From positions 1 to 64,000 of the forward strand of contig JAJFIQ010000019.1 in NCBI GenBank assembly GCA_021774785.1: a DNA stretch of 64,000 nucleotides. The letters run 5' to 3'. The DNA comes from Emcibacter sp. Its GTDB lineage: Bacteria > Pseudomonadota > Alphaproteobacteria > Sphingomonadales > Emcibacteraceae. This document shows positions 49,871-58,140 of the stretch, piece by piece. Numbering within the stretch: position 1 is the stretch's first letter; each line of letters begins with the position of its first letter. The notes beneath the pieces are model-generated. The model was not told the DNA's origin. It was given only the letters and a program-made list of their open reading frames with translations, and did not search any database. A program made the translations under genes and the position numbers.

Positions 49871-49899
49871 TTGACCCTATGTCGAACTGGACGTAAAAG
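49871..49899 (+). promoter_or_regulatory. Possible promoter of tRNA-His
   Basis: TTGACC (49871-49876), 17 nt, TAAAAG (49894-49899). The tRNA begins 19 nt later. The -10 is a modest match. Confidence 0.45.
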
Positions 49900-49918
49900 G
49901 ACGTCACTCAAACCTGTG

Positions 49919-49995
49919 GCGGGTGTAGCTCAGTTGGTTAGAGCGCCAGATTGTGATTCTGGAAGTCGCCGGTTCAATCCCGGTCACTCGCCCCA
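49919..49995 (+). tRNA. tRNA-His (anticodon GTG)
   Basis: Acceptor GCGGGTG (49919-49925) pairs with CACTCGC (49985-49991); T8-A9 and the D-loop GGTTA follow. The anticodon stem CCAGA/TCTGG holds the loop with GTG. The T-arm shows GGTTCAATCC, and CCA is encoded (49993-49995). An extra G at 49918 opposite C73 (49992) is the G-1 that marks tRNA-His. Confidence 0.95.
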
Positions 49996-50226
49996 CTACT
50001 TTCAATGACTTAGCAAAAACCCATAATTCTTCACGCCGGTGTGGGTCGCATATGGGGCGCAAATATTTATTTTTCTAAATTGTTAAAAAAAACGGCTGAA
50101 AGCTAGTCATCTGTTGTGTTTACTAATGAATGACGGATATTCCAAACGAACTCATTATGTTTTGGTCGTGTCGCGGATTTATACCGCTTCTATAATCAGA
50201 TATAATATCTTATAGGAAAAAATGTT
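49996..50226. other. Region 3' of tRNA-His without recognisable gene
   Basis: 231 bp directly after the tRNA. No convincing gene or repeat of the tRNA 3' end (att copy) was found. It joins ordinary core genes to the accessory segment that starts with a transposase remnant. Confidence 0.5.
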
Positions 50227-50496
50227 ATGGTATCAAGAGTAAGTACAGAATTTAAACATGAAGTCGTGCGGGTAGCACTAACAAGTGGGCTTAGCAGGCG
50301 GCAAATTGCCTCAGACTTTGATATAGGGTTTTCCACGTTGGGTCGTTGGATAAAAGAAGAACGAGAGCAGGTTTTTGAATCTGGTTTTTGTTTCACCTTC
50401 ATTCCTTCTAACGTTTACGATGAACCAAAAGCCCTCCAATATCAAATCTTACTATCTAGGACCATAAGACCTGATGGGCAACAGCGAAATTGGTAA
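50227..50496 (+). pseudogene. Transposase remnant (IS3-type OrfA HTH, truncated)
   Basis: Residues 1-50 (EFKHEVVRVALTSGLSRRQIASDFDIGFSTLGRWIKEERE) form a helix-turn-helix like IS3-family OrfA/InsE transposases. The remaining residues do not match the family and the frame stops after 89 residues, short of the usual leucine zipper. No OrfB with the DDE catalytic domain follows, and no terminal inverted repeats could be found. It is best read as a decayed insertion element next to tRNA-His. Confidence 0.6.
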
Positions 50497-50581
50497 CTTA
50501 TAAACGTACGTTAAAGGTTGCTCAAAAACACGGCAATAGTTTGCTTTGGAACAACCTCCGTGGTGCTGACAATATTCTGGA

Positions 50582-51325
50582 TCAGGGTTGCCAGTCGGTG
50601 ATAGCAAGTTTGTACGATGGCCTTGTTCTTAGGCGTTCAGCCCAGGCTTGAATATATGGGAAGGGTGAAAAATCAAATTTTTTACGCTCTAGAAGAACAT
50701 ATTGTACTATCCACGTAATATCGGCGAGTGTGTAATTTTCACCGACCAGATAATTATGTTTTTTGAGCCGTATCTCTAACTTCTTGAAGCTGCTCTCCAG
50801 TATAGTTAGAGCTTCCTCAATCTCCTCCTGGGGAAAACCGTCGAGGCTTCTCCAATGGAATGCCACAAGTTCCTTGTCCGGTTCCATTTCCGCGTAACGA
50901 GCCATATCATCACGGTTTTTTGTGACGAGACCGGACACGCCGTAAACAAAAGTTTTAACACCCTTTACATGGATCTGTCCAGCCAGATCAAGCCAATGGC
51001 GAACTTCTGCTTGTTCAGTCATGTTTGTTGGTAGAAAAGAAGGTGTAGGGTATTTTTCTTCAAGATAATAGAGAATATCAATGGAATCCGTTATTGGCAC
51101 GCCATTATCAACCATTGCTGGTACGAGCCCGTTGGGATGAATGCGAAAATACCACTCTTGTAGATTTTCACGCTTAACCAGATTTAGGTGATGAGAGGTC
51201 CATTTGAGACCTTTCTCTTCCAGTAGCAGTCGCACCCGCATGGAACAGTTTGAGACATTGGTATGATAAAGGTGAAGACCTTTCAGTTTTAGAATTTCAG
51301 CGCTATCGGTTTCGAGAACAGGCAT
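50582..51325 (-). CDS. Glutathione S-transferase-like protein
   Basis: A 247-residue protein from ATG 51325 (AAAGGAT SD); a longer ATG at 51379 would run through the LacI-type operator and lacks a good SD. The thioredoxin-like N-terminal domain (about 10-90) has LYHTNVSNCSMRVRLLLEEKGLKW, the cis-Pro in GLVPAMVDNG and the Glu/Ser glutathione loop ITDSIDILYYLEEK. The C-terminal helical domain has LVGENYTLADITW. It may use glutathione in the neighbouring catabolic pathway, as beta-etherases or isomerases do; substrate unknown. Confidence 0.82.
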   Translation of the reverse strand: MPVLETDSAEILKLKGLHLYHTNVSNCSMRVRLLLEEKGLKWTSHHLNLVKRENLQEWYFRIHPNGLVPAMVDNGVPITDSIDILYYLEEKYPTPSFLPTNMTEQAEVRHWLDLAGQIHVKGVKTFVYGVSGLVTKNRDDMARYAEMEPDKELVAFHWRSLDGFPQEEIEEALTILESSFKKLEIRLKKHNYLVGENYTLADITWIVQYVLLERKKFDFSPFPYIQAWAERLRTRPSYKLAITDWQP

Positions 51326-51359
51326 GGTATGTATCCTTTTAATTGAACGGACTATCTGT

Positions 51360-51371
51360 GCAAACGTTTGC
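51360..51371. promoter_or_regulatory. LacI-family operator copy 1 (upstream of GST gene)
   Basis: GCAAACGTTTGC, a perfect 12-bp palindrome with the central CG typical of LacI/PurR operators, 34 bp upstream of the GST ATG. Four more copies occur at 51932, 62926, 63090 and 63344, and a LacI gene lies at 58141. Confidence 0.72.
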
Positions 51372-51429
51372 TTTGGCATTTTAGCTATAGGGCAGTTAAA
51401 GGCTATTTTCGGACCTAAGCTATAATTAA

Positions 51430-51756
51430 TTAATGTTTATGATCATGGCCAAAGGTATGTGTCTGGCCACTGATACCGTTGCTTTGCCTACGTTTTAGGG
51501 GGTTGTGCTGCAGGCCATGGGCCTGACCAGTAGCGCATCCACAGGCACCGGCACCTGCGCTCGCTCTACTGACATTTACGCCACCATTGACGATCCTTCG
51601 TTTCATCGAAAAGGATCCAGAAATCACCTTACGTACAGGTTGATTGGTTTCTGGATGTTGAGTGAGCGGCTCTTCCGACATTTTCTGGAATATTTCAAAC
51701 CGTTCCGGTTCCTGTTTGTGGTTTACGGGAATGGTTTCATATACATAGGTGGGCAT
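51430..51756 (-). CDS. FmdB-like small protein without the zinc-ribbon Cys
   Basis: A 108-residue protein from ATG 51756 with an AGGAGC SD. The N-terminal MPTYVYETIP and PETNQPVRKVISGSFS follow the FmdB zinc-ribbon plan, but the two CxxC pairs are missing. The tail instead carries CGCATGQ and a His-rich end (THTFGHDHKH), which could bind a metal. FmdB proteins go with amide/formamide use in some bacteria. Convergent role unknown. Confidence 0.55.
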   Translation of the reverse strand: MPTYVYETIPVNHKQEPERFEIFQKMSEEPLTQHPETNQPVRKVISGSFSMKRRIVNGGVNVSRASAGAGACGCATGQAHGLQHNPLKRRQSNGISGQTHTFGHDHKH

Positions 51757-52007
51757 TCTATTGCTCCTGAAAGAATCAAATTCAAATTTAGATATAAAAC
51801 AAAATATATATTTTTGCAAATAATTGCACGAGTATTTAATTATTATTCTTATAAAACAGCTGGTTAGTGAGAATAATAAAAATTTTGGGAATTAATCCTT
51901 GATCGCAGAATGACAATAAGTTAACTTGTATGCAAACGCTTGCATGTAGGATTTTTTAAAGTCCGTAGCTTAAGCGGTTACTTGGAAAATTCGAGACAGG
52001 TGAGAAT
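51757..52007. promoter_or_regulatory. Promoter region of the M24/E1/E2 operon
   Basis: 251 bp between the divergent FmdB-like gene and the M24 gene. It is AT-rich and holds LacI-type operator copy 2, 64 bp before the M24 start. Confidence 0.55.
51932..51943. promoter_or_regulatory. LacI-family operator copy 2 (upstream of M24/E1/E2 operon)
   Basis: GCAAACGCTTGC, one base from the perfect palindrome; flanking T and A extend the symmetry to 14 bp. It is 64 bp before the first gene of the operon. Confidence 0.7.
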
Positions 52008-53312
52008 ATGAGTATCATTAAAACAACTGAACCTAAGGTAATTACGACGGATCATATTGATCCGGGATGGGATTGGAACCGCCCTATTTCTTCACCTGGC
52101 CGTACGGCGGTGGATTTTGAAGAACGAGTGAATTATCGTAGGCTGCATGATTATCGTACCGCGCGGTCAAAAATGGCATTGGACAAATCTGGCTTTGGTG
52201 CCATTCTGTGTTTCGATAATAATAATATTCGTTATTTGACTAGCAGTGTGATCGGAGAATGGGCGCGCGACAAAATTTGTCGCTATGCCTTGTTTACGGC
52301 ATCTGCCAAGCCTTATCTATGGGATTTTGGATCAGCTGCAGCTCATCATCGGATCTATGCGCCCTGGTTGGAACAGGACCGTTGCCGTGCCGGGATGCTG
52401 GGTCTTCGGGGTTCCGTATCAGAAGAGGCTGGCCTATTTAAAAGGGCCGCCCAGGAAATAAAATTCCTGCTGGAGGAAGAGGGTATTGCTGACATGCCGC
52501 TCGGTGTGGATATTTGCGAGCCGCCAATGCTTTTTGCATTACAGGCTGAAGGTTTGGATATAAGGGATGCGCAGCAGATATTTCTGGATGCCCGCGAGAT
52601 TAAGAGTATGGACGAGATTATCCTGCTTAATACAGCGGCGGCTATGGTGGACGGTGTGTATCAAAAAATTGCAGATATGCTTAAACCCGGTGTGCGCGAA
52701 AATGAGATAGTTGCCATGGCTAACCAGTTCCTTTATGAGCAAGGATCTGATGATGTGGAAGCCATTAACGCGGTTTCCGGCGAACGTTGCAGCCCCCATC
52801 CGCATAACTTCACAGATCGAATGTATCGACCGGGAGACCAGGCTTTTTTCGATGTTATTCAGTCTTATATGGGGTATCGCACCTGTTATTATCGTACCCT
52901 TAATGTTGGGCTCGCTACACAGGCACAGCATGACGCTTATCGGCAGGCGCGAGAATGGATTGACGATGCTATTCAATTGGTGCGTCCTGGTATGACAACA
53001 GACAAAATTGCTATGGTCTGGCCCAAAGCAGAAGACTTTGGTTTTGCTAATGAGATGGAAGCCTTTGGTCTTCAGTTTGGTCATGGTCTAGGATTGGCAC
53101 TGCATGAGCGGCCTATTATCAGTCGTTTGGTGTCTTTGGACAATCCGTTCGAACTTAAAGAGGGTATGGTCTTCGCACTTGAAACATATTGCCCGGCGGC
53201 GGATGGCAATGGGGCAGCACGTATTGAGGAAGAAGTTGTCGTAACCGCTGATGGCTGCCGTATACTTACTCACTTCCCAGCGCAGGAATTATTCATTGCG
53301 AATAAATACTGA
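52008..53312 (+). CDS. M24-fold hydrolase (creatinase/prolidase/DddP-like)
   Basis: A 434-residue protein with an N-terminal creatinase-type domain (about 45-200) and a C-terminal pita-bread domain (about 205-430). By comparison with the M24 family the metal ligand positions are Asp282, Cys293, His359 (GHGLG), Glu392 and Glu407. The second Asp is replaced by Cys, so it may bind metal differently or, like creatinase, work without it. The overall size and layout also recall the DMSP lyase DddP. It opens the operon and is controlled by LacI-type operator 2. Substrate unknown. Confidence 0.75.
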   Translation: MSIIKTTEPKVITTDHIDPGWDWNRPISSPGRTAVDFEERVNYRRLHDYRTARSKMALDKSGFGAILCFDNNNIRYLTSSVIGEWARDKICRYALFTASAKPYLWDFGSAAAHHRIYAPWLEQDRCRAGMLGLRGSVSEEAGLFKRAAQEIKFLLEEEGIADMPLGVDICEPPMLFALQAEGLDIRDAQQIFLDAREIKSMDEIILLNTAAAMVDGVYQKIADMLKPGVRENEIVAMANQFLYEQGSDDVEAINAVSGERCSPHPHNFTDRMYRPGDQAFFDVIQSYMGYRTCYYRTLNVGLATQAQHDAYRQAREWIDDAIQLVRPGMTTDKIAMVWPKAEDFGFANEMEAFGLQFGHGLGLALHERPIISRLVSLDNPFELKEGMVFALETYCPAADGNGAARIEEEVVVTADGCRILTHFPAQELFIANKY

Positions 53313-53337
53313 TTTATTAAATTGAAAGAAATCCAGA

Positions 53338-54327
53338 ATGTCAGAAAATATGGGTAATAAGGTGAGCCTGGAATTATACAGGACACAATTACTGGCGCGC
53401 TATTTTGAGCAGCGTGCTTCAGATCTTTTTCTTGAAAACCTTGTGAAGGGAACAAACCATTTAGCGCTAGGTCAAGAGGCTGTCGCCGCAGGATTTGGTG
53501 TGGCGATGAATAAGAGTGATTATACTTATTGTACCTATCGTGGTCATACGCATACTCTTGTGCGTGGTGCGCCAGTTGCCCCTATGTTAGGGGAGCTTAT
53601 GGGGCGAGAATGCGGAATATTGGGTGGCAAGGGCGGCTCAATGCATCTGACCAGTGTAGAGCATGGTGCCATGGGGTCCTATGCCATCATTGGTGCTCAA
53701 CTCTGCATCGCCCTTGGATCAGCATGGTCAGCACAATATCTTGGTACGGATCAAGTGACCACTGTGTTCTTTGGTGATGGTACGACCAATATTGGCACAT
53801 TCCATGAGGCGCTCAATATGGCGGCTGTTTGGAAATTGCCTGTAGTATTTGTCTGTGAGAATAATCTTTATATGGAATATACCCCCATTGGCAAAGTTAC
53901 CGCCGTTGAGCATCCTGGTGCCGACCGGGCTTCTGCTTATGGTCTTGACTCCATTATTGTTGATGGCAACGATGCGGATGCGGTATATCATGCCGCCCAA
54001 GACGCCTATGCCAGAGCACGCGCCGGTGATGGGCCCTCTCTTATCGAATGTAAAACTTACCGTCATCAGGGACATTCTCGGGCTGACCCGGGAAAATATC
54101 GTCCGAAAGAGGAAGTGGAAGCATGGTTCGCCCGCGACCCGATTTCCATGTATCGCCTGCGGATGATGGAAAATGGTTTTACAGATGAGGATCTGACTGA
54201 AATGGAAACTGAAATACAAAATACCATTGATGAGGCAACAGAGGTGGCTAAGCTATCACCTGTGCCGTCACTGGATATTATTGATAAAGATGTTTGGGCA
54301 GATGGAGGTTCAGCATGGCGCAACTAA
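53338..54327 (+). CDS. 2-oxoacid (acetoin-type) dehydrogenase E1 alpha subunit
   Basis: A 329-residue protein with the TPP motif GDGTTNIGTFHEALNMAAVWKLPVVFVCENN (Gly-Asp-Gly 146-148 to Asn-Asn 175-176), and ILGGKGGSMHL. The phosphorylation-loop-like YRHQGHSRADPGKYR follows. It decarboxylates a 2-oxoacid or acetoin together with the beta subunit. It overlaps the E1 beta start by 13 nt. No E3 gene is in the operon, so a housekeeping dihydrolipoamide dehydrogenase must serve. Substrate not readable. Confidence 0.9.
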   Translation: MSENMGNKVSLELYRTQLLARYFEQRASDLFLENLVKGTNHLALGQEAVAAGFGVAMNKSDYTYCTYRGHTHTLVRGAPVAPMLGELMGRECGILGGKGGSMHLTSVEHGAMGSYAIIGAQLCIALGSAWSAQYLGTDQVTTVFFGDGTTNIGTFHEALNMAAVWKLPVVFVCENNLYMEYTPIGKVTAVEHPGADRASAYGLDSIIVDGNDADAVYHAAQDAYARARAGDGPSLIECKTYRHQGHSRADPGKYRPKEEVEAWFARDPISMYRLRMMENGFTDEDLTEMETEIQNTIDEATEVAKLSPVPSLDIIDKDVWADGGSAWRN

Positions 54328-55289
54328 CATACAGAGAAGCTGTTGCTGAGGGTATAGCGCAGGAAATGAGGCGGGATAACAATGTGGTTTTCCTGGGCGA
54401 GGATATTGCTGCTGCTGGCGGTGTGTTTAAGGCCACAGTCGGGTTGTTTGAAGAATTTGGTGAAAAGCGTGTAATTGATACGCCTATTTCTGAGAATGCT
54501 ATACTTGGGGCGGCAATGGGTGCGGCTATGACGGGACTGAAACCCATCGCGGAAATCATGTTTTCAGACTTTCTTGCCGTATGTTGGGATATGGTGGTTA
54601 ATGAGATTGCCAAGGCGCGATATATGACCAATGGTCAGGTAAAAGTACCGCTGGTGATACGCACAGCTAACGGGGGTGGTTCTCGTTTTGGGGCCCAGCA
54701 TTCCCAAAGCGTGGAAAATTGGGCCATGGCCGTGCCGGGTATTAAGGTGGTGGCACCGTCTAACCCTTCAGATGTAAAAGGACTTCTTGCTGCTGCAATT
54801 CGTGACCCCGATCCGGTTCTGTTTTTCGAGCATAAATCGCTTTATGCCATGAAGGGGGAGGTGCCGAACGGTGAGCATGTGCTTGAATTGGGAAAGGCCA
54901 GTGTTCTTCGTCAGGGGGATGATGCCACCATTGTTGCCCTTGCTGCCATGGTGCCCCGCGCGGTTAAGGCTGCAGAAATTCTGGCGACAAAGGGAATCGA
55001 AGTGACGGTGGTCGATGTGCGTTCTCTGGTTCCATTGGATACGCAAACAATACTTGCCGAGACAGTCAAGACTGGGCGCCTGTTTACGGTTGAGGAAAAT
55101 CCGAGACTTTGTGGTTGGGGTTCTGAAATTTCTTCTATTGTTACTGAAGAATGTTTCTATGATCTGGATGCGCCAGTGATCCGGATTACCACACCGCATG
55201 TGCCTCTTCCTTCGTCAGATAATTTGGAAGACGCTACAATTCCAACTGTTGAGCGCATTGTTGAAACCATTTTAAAGAATATGGGCTAA
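54315..55289 (+). CDS. 2-oxoacid (acetoin-type) dehydrogenase E1 beta subunit
   Basis: A 324-residue protein from ATG 54315 with a GGAGGT SD; an earlier start at 54294 adds 7 foreign residues. It has VVFLGEDIAAAGGVFKAT, GAAMGAAMTGLKPIAEIMFSDF, and TANGGGSRFGAQHSQ, all E1-beta signatures. The C-terminal half ends with TPHVPLPSSDNLEDATIPT. It forms the alpha2beta2 E1. Confidence 0.92.
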   Translation: MAQLTYREAVAEGIAQEMRRDNNVVFLGEDIAAAGGVFKATVGLFEEFGEKRVIDTPISENAILGAAMGAAMTGLKPIAEIMFSDFLAVCWDMVVNEIAKARYMTNGQVKVPLVIRTANGGGSRFGAQHSQSVENWAMAVPGIKVVAPSNPSDVKGLLAAAIRDPDPVLFFEHKSLYAMKGEVPNGEHVLELGKASVLRQGDDATIVALAAMVPRAVKAAEILATKGIEVTVVDVRSLVPLDTQTILAETVKTGRLFTVEENPRLCGWGSEISSIVTEECFYDLDAPVIRITTPHVPLPSSDNLEDATIPTVERIVETILKNMG

Positions 55290-55293
55290 GGGT

Positions 55294-56742
55294 ATGCAGG
55301 ATATTATTTCTAAGACACCGACACAACTTTATATAGGTGGTCAGTGGAAACCAGCTAGTGATGGCGCGCAATTTACAGTGTATGATCCGGCTACGGAAAC
55401 AGCCCTCGTCGATGTGTCCAACGCAACGGTTGACGACTGTTTGTCTGCGGTCGATGCAGCGGAAGCGGCGGGTAAAATCTGGTCTGCCACGTCTCCCCGG
55501 AATCGTGGGGAAATATTGCGTAAAGCCTTTGAGCTTATGGTGGAACGTAAGGATTATTTTGCAAAATTGATTTCGCTGGAGGAAGGCAAGACTTATGCCG
55601 AAGCGATTGGTGAAATGGCTTATGCGTCCGAGTTTTACCGTTGGTATGCAGAAGAGGCCCCCCGTAATCTGGGGCAATTTTCTAGGTCCCCTGCGGGCAA
55701 TAACAATATCATGGTTTCCCATAAACCGGTGGGTGTATGTCTTCTTATTACACCGTGGAATTTTCCGGCAGCAATGGCGACCCGTAAAATTGGACCGGCA
55801 TTGGCCGCTGGTTGCACCGTTATACTGAAGCCTGCATCAGAAACGCCACTGACAGCCTTGGCCCTGGCGGCCCTTATGGAAGAGGCTGGTGTTCCAGCGG
55901 GAGTGGTAAATGTGGTGCCGTCCCGTAATTCAGGTAAGGTGGTTTCCGCCATGCTCGACGATGACCGGGTTCGAAAAATATCTTTTACCGGATCTACAGA
56001 AGTTGGCCGTATCCTGTTGTCGCAGGCCGCGCAGAAAATCATTAGCAGTTCTATGGAACTGGGCGGCAATGCGCCGCTGGTGGTCCTTGAGGATGCGGAC
56101 TTGGATGTGGCCGTAGAAGGTGCTCTTGTGGCAAAAATGCGTAATGCTGGGGAATCTTGTATTGGCGCAAATCGCATGTATGTGCATTCTTCTCTTTATG
56201 AAGAGTTTTCACGTCAACTTTCAGAAAAAATGTCGGTACTTAAGGTGGGGCCCGGACTTGAAGAAGATGTGGATGTGGGTCCTCTTGTTAATGCAGATAC
56301 CCGGGACAAGGTGATGGAACTCGTGAATGGTGCCGTTGATGCGGGTGCTAGAATCCTTACTGGCGGGAAACCTTTACAACGGCCTGGCTTCTTTTTTGAG
56401 CCTACCGTATTGGTTGATGTGGCACCGGACAGTGATATTTTGCATGAAGAAATTTTTGGCCCAGTAGCGCCGATAGTATCCTTTGAAACGGATGAGCAGG
56501 TGATAGCGTTGGCTAATGATACGGATTTTGGCCTTGCGGCATATGTCTTTGGCAAAAATGTAGGTAGGGCCCTTGCCGTTGCGCAGAAGATTGAAGCCGG
56601 TGTGATGGGGGTTAATCGTGGTTTTATCTCAGACCCGGCGGCCCCGTTCGGTGGCATGAAGCAGAGCGGTATAGGACGAGAAGGTGCGCATGAAGGCCTT
56701 CTAGAATTCGTAGAAACACAATATATTGCAGTTGAATGGTGA
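55294..56742 (+). CDS. NAD(P)-dependent aldehyde dehydrogenase (succinate-semialdehyde type)
   Basis: A 482-residue protein with Asn156 in TPWNFPAA, Glu255 in MELGGNAPLVV, and the catalytic Cys289 in NAGESCIGANRMYVH. The ANRMYV form after Cys is typical of succinate-semialdehyde/glutarate-semialdehyde dehydrogenases (GabD). It oxidises an aldehyde to the acid. It starts 4 nt after E1 beta, within the operon. Confidence 0.9.
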   Translation: MQDIISKTPTQLYIGGQWKPASDGAQFTVYDPATETALVDVSNATVDDCLSAVDAAEAAGKIWSATSPRNRGEILRKAFELMVERKDYFAKLISLEEGKTYAEAIGEMAYASEFYRWYAEEAPRNLGQFSRSPAGNNNIMVSHKPVGVCLLITPWNFPAAMATRKIGPALAAGCTVILKPASETPLTALALAALMEEAGVPAGVVNVVPSRNSGKVVSAMLDDDRVRKISFTGSTEVGRILLSQAAQKIISSSMELGGNAPLVVLEDADLDVAVEGALVAKMRNAGESCIGANRMYVHSSLYEEFSRQLSEKMSVLKVGPGLEEDVDVGPLVNADTRDKVMELVNGAVDAGARILTGGKPLQRPGFFFEPTVLVDVAPDSDILHEEIFGPVAPIVSFETDEQVIALANDTDFGLAAYVFGKNVGRALAVAQKIEAGVMGVNRGFISDPAAPFGGMKQSGIGREGAHEGLLEFVETQYIAVEW

Positions 56743-56777
56743 AGATGCGTAGACATCTTCATGTTGAGGAGTAGATA

Positions 56778-57986
56778 ATGGATATTATAATGCCCCAGTT
56801 GGGCGAAACCGTTGAAGAGGGCACGATTGCAGCCTGGTTCAAAAAAGTTGGTGATAAAGTCAGTAAGGGTGACTTGCTCTTTGAAGTGGAGACCGACAAG
56901 GTAACGACTGAAATTCCATCACCGAAGGACGGGGTAATATCTTCAATACTTGTGGATGAAGACGGGACGGTTCCAGTAGGGACAACACTTGCTGTCTTGC
57001 TTGTGGAAGGTGAGGAAGAATCTGTTGCAAGTGCAGCAGAAAATGAGGAGCTACCTTCTGCAAAGGCAGAAACAATGGCGGTCACTGAAACCGAGAAAAG
57101 ATCACTGATGGCACCACGGGCTGGCAATGGGCAGGTCAAACAATCTCCAGCAGTTCGTAAATTACTGTCAGACAATAATCTGGATGCCAGTCAAATCGCG
57201 GGCAGTGGTGACAATGGACGCCTCACTCGTAAAGATGTGGAAAAATTCATTAAAACACAGGCCCAAGGAACGGCGGATGACGTCACGGTAATTCCATTTA
57301 ATCGTATGAGGTTAAAGACTGCCGAACGCATGGTTCTGGCAAAGAATACGGCACCCCATGTCTTTCAGGGAGTTGAGATAAATTTTGGTAATGTGGATAA
57401 AATTCGCATGGCCAGAAGAGCTGACTGGAAAGCCCAGCATGGTTATTCCCTGACATATCTGCCCTTCATCGCCAGAGCGACCTGTATGGCTCTTAAGGAA
57501 TATACCCAGTTGAATGCTCATTTGGTTGATAATCAGATTTTGGTGCATAATAAGATTAATCTTGGAATTGCCGTGGATATTGAATTTGAGGGATTGATGG
57601 TTCCAGTTCTTAAAAATGCAGACAAGAATTCCGTAGCTGAAATGGCCCAGAATATTCATGACCTCGCGGCGCGGGCAAGGACAAAATCTTTGAAGCCGGA
57701 TGAATTGACAGAAGCAACTTATACGATCTCCAACTCGGGTTCTTTTGGAACGTTGTTCACGGCACCGATCATCAATCTGCCGCAGGTGGCCATTATGTCT
57801 ACTGATGGGGTGCAAAAAAAGCCAGTTGTGATGGAAATGGAACAGGGTGACTGTATCGTCATTCAGCCAGTTGGTGTGATTGCTCAATCCTTTGATCATC
57901 GCGCCGTAGATGGTGCATATTCAGCGGCATTTTTGAAGTTGGTAAAAAGGATCATCGAGGAACATGACTGGTCACAGGAAATTTAG
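56778..57986 (+). CDS. Dihydrolipoamide acyltransferase (E2)
   Basis: A 402-residue protein with one N-terminal lipoyl domain (1-77; lipoyl Lys41 in VETDKVTTEIPSP), an Ala/Glu-rich linker, a peripheral subunit-binding domain (about 118-155: AVRKLLSDNNLDASQIAGSGDNGRLTRKDV). The catalytic domain has SNSGSFGTLFTAPIINLPQVAI-like and SFDHRAVDGA (HxxxDG). It carries the acyl group from E1 to CoA. Last gene of the operon. Core of a dedicated dehydrogenase complex. Confidence 0.93.
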   Translation: MDIIMPQLGETVEEGTIAAWFKKVGDKVSKGDLLFEVETDKVTTEIPSPKDGVISSILVDEDGTVPVGTTLAVLLVEGEEESVASAAENEELPSAKAETMAVTETEKRSLMAPRAGNGQVKQSPAVRKLLSDNNLDASQIAGSGDNGRLTRKDVEKFIKTQAQGTADDVTVIPFNRMRLKTAERMVLAKNTAPHVFQGVEINFGNVDKIRMARRADWKAQHGYSLTYLPFIARATCMALKEYTQLNAHLVDNQILVHNKINLGIAVDIEFEGLMVPVLKNADKNSVAEMAQNIHDLAARARTKSLKPDELTEATYTISNSGSFGTLFTAPIINLPQVAIMSTDGVQKKPVVMEMEQGDCIVIQPVGVIAQSFDHRAVDGAYSAAFLKLVKRIIEEHDWSQEI

Positions 57987-58140
57987 TTGAAATATGGGTT
58001 TATTAACATCTTAATTGCTTTTAAAATTATATTTTGTATGTTGTGTTTTGCAGTAGATGTTGTGTAAATTAAAGTGGAGTTTGAATTAAAATAATTGTGT
58101 ATAGCCATTTATAAAATGGATCACTTAAAAAGTGGAAAAT

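Noticed and set aside
49692-49874. 60-residue open frame between glnB and tRNA-His
   Set aside because: No family resemblance and no SD; it runs into the likely tRNA promoter.
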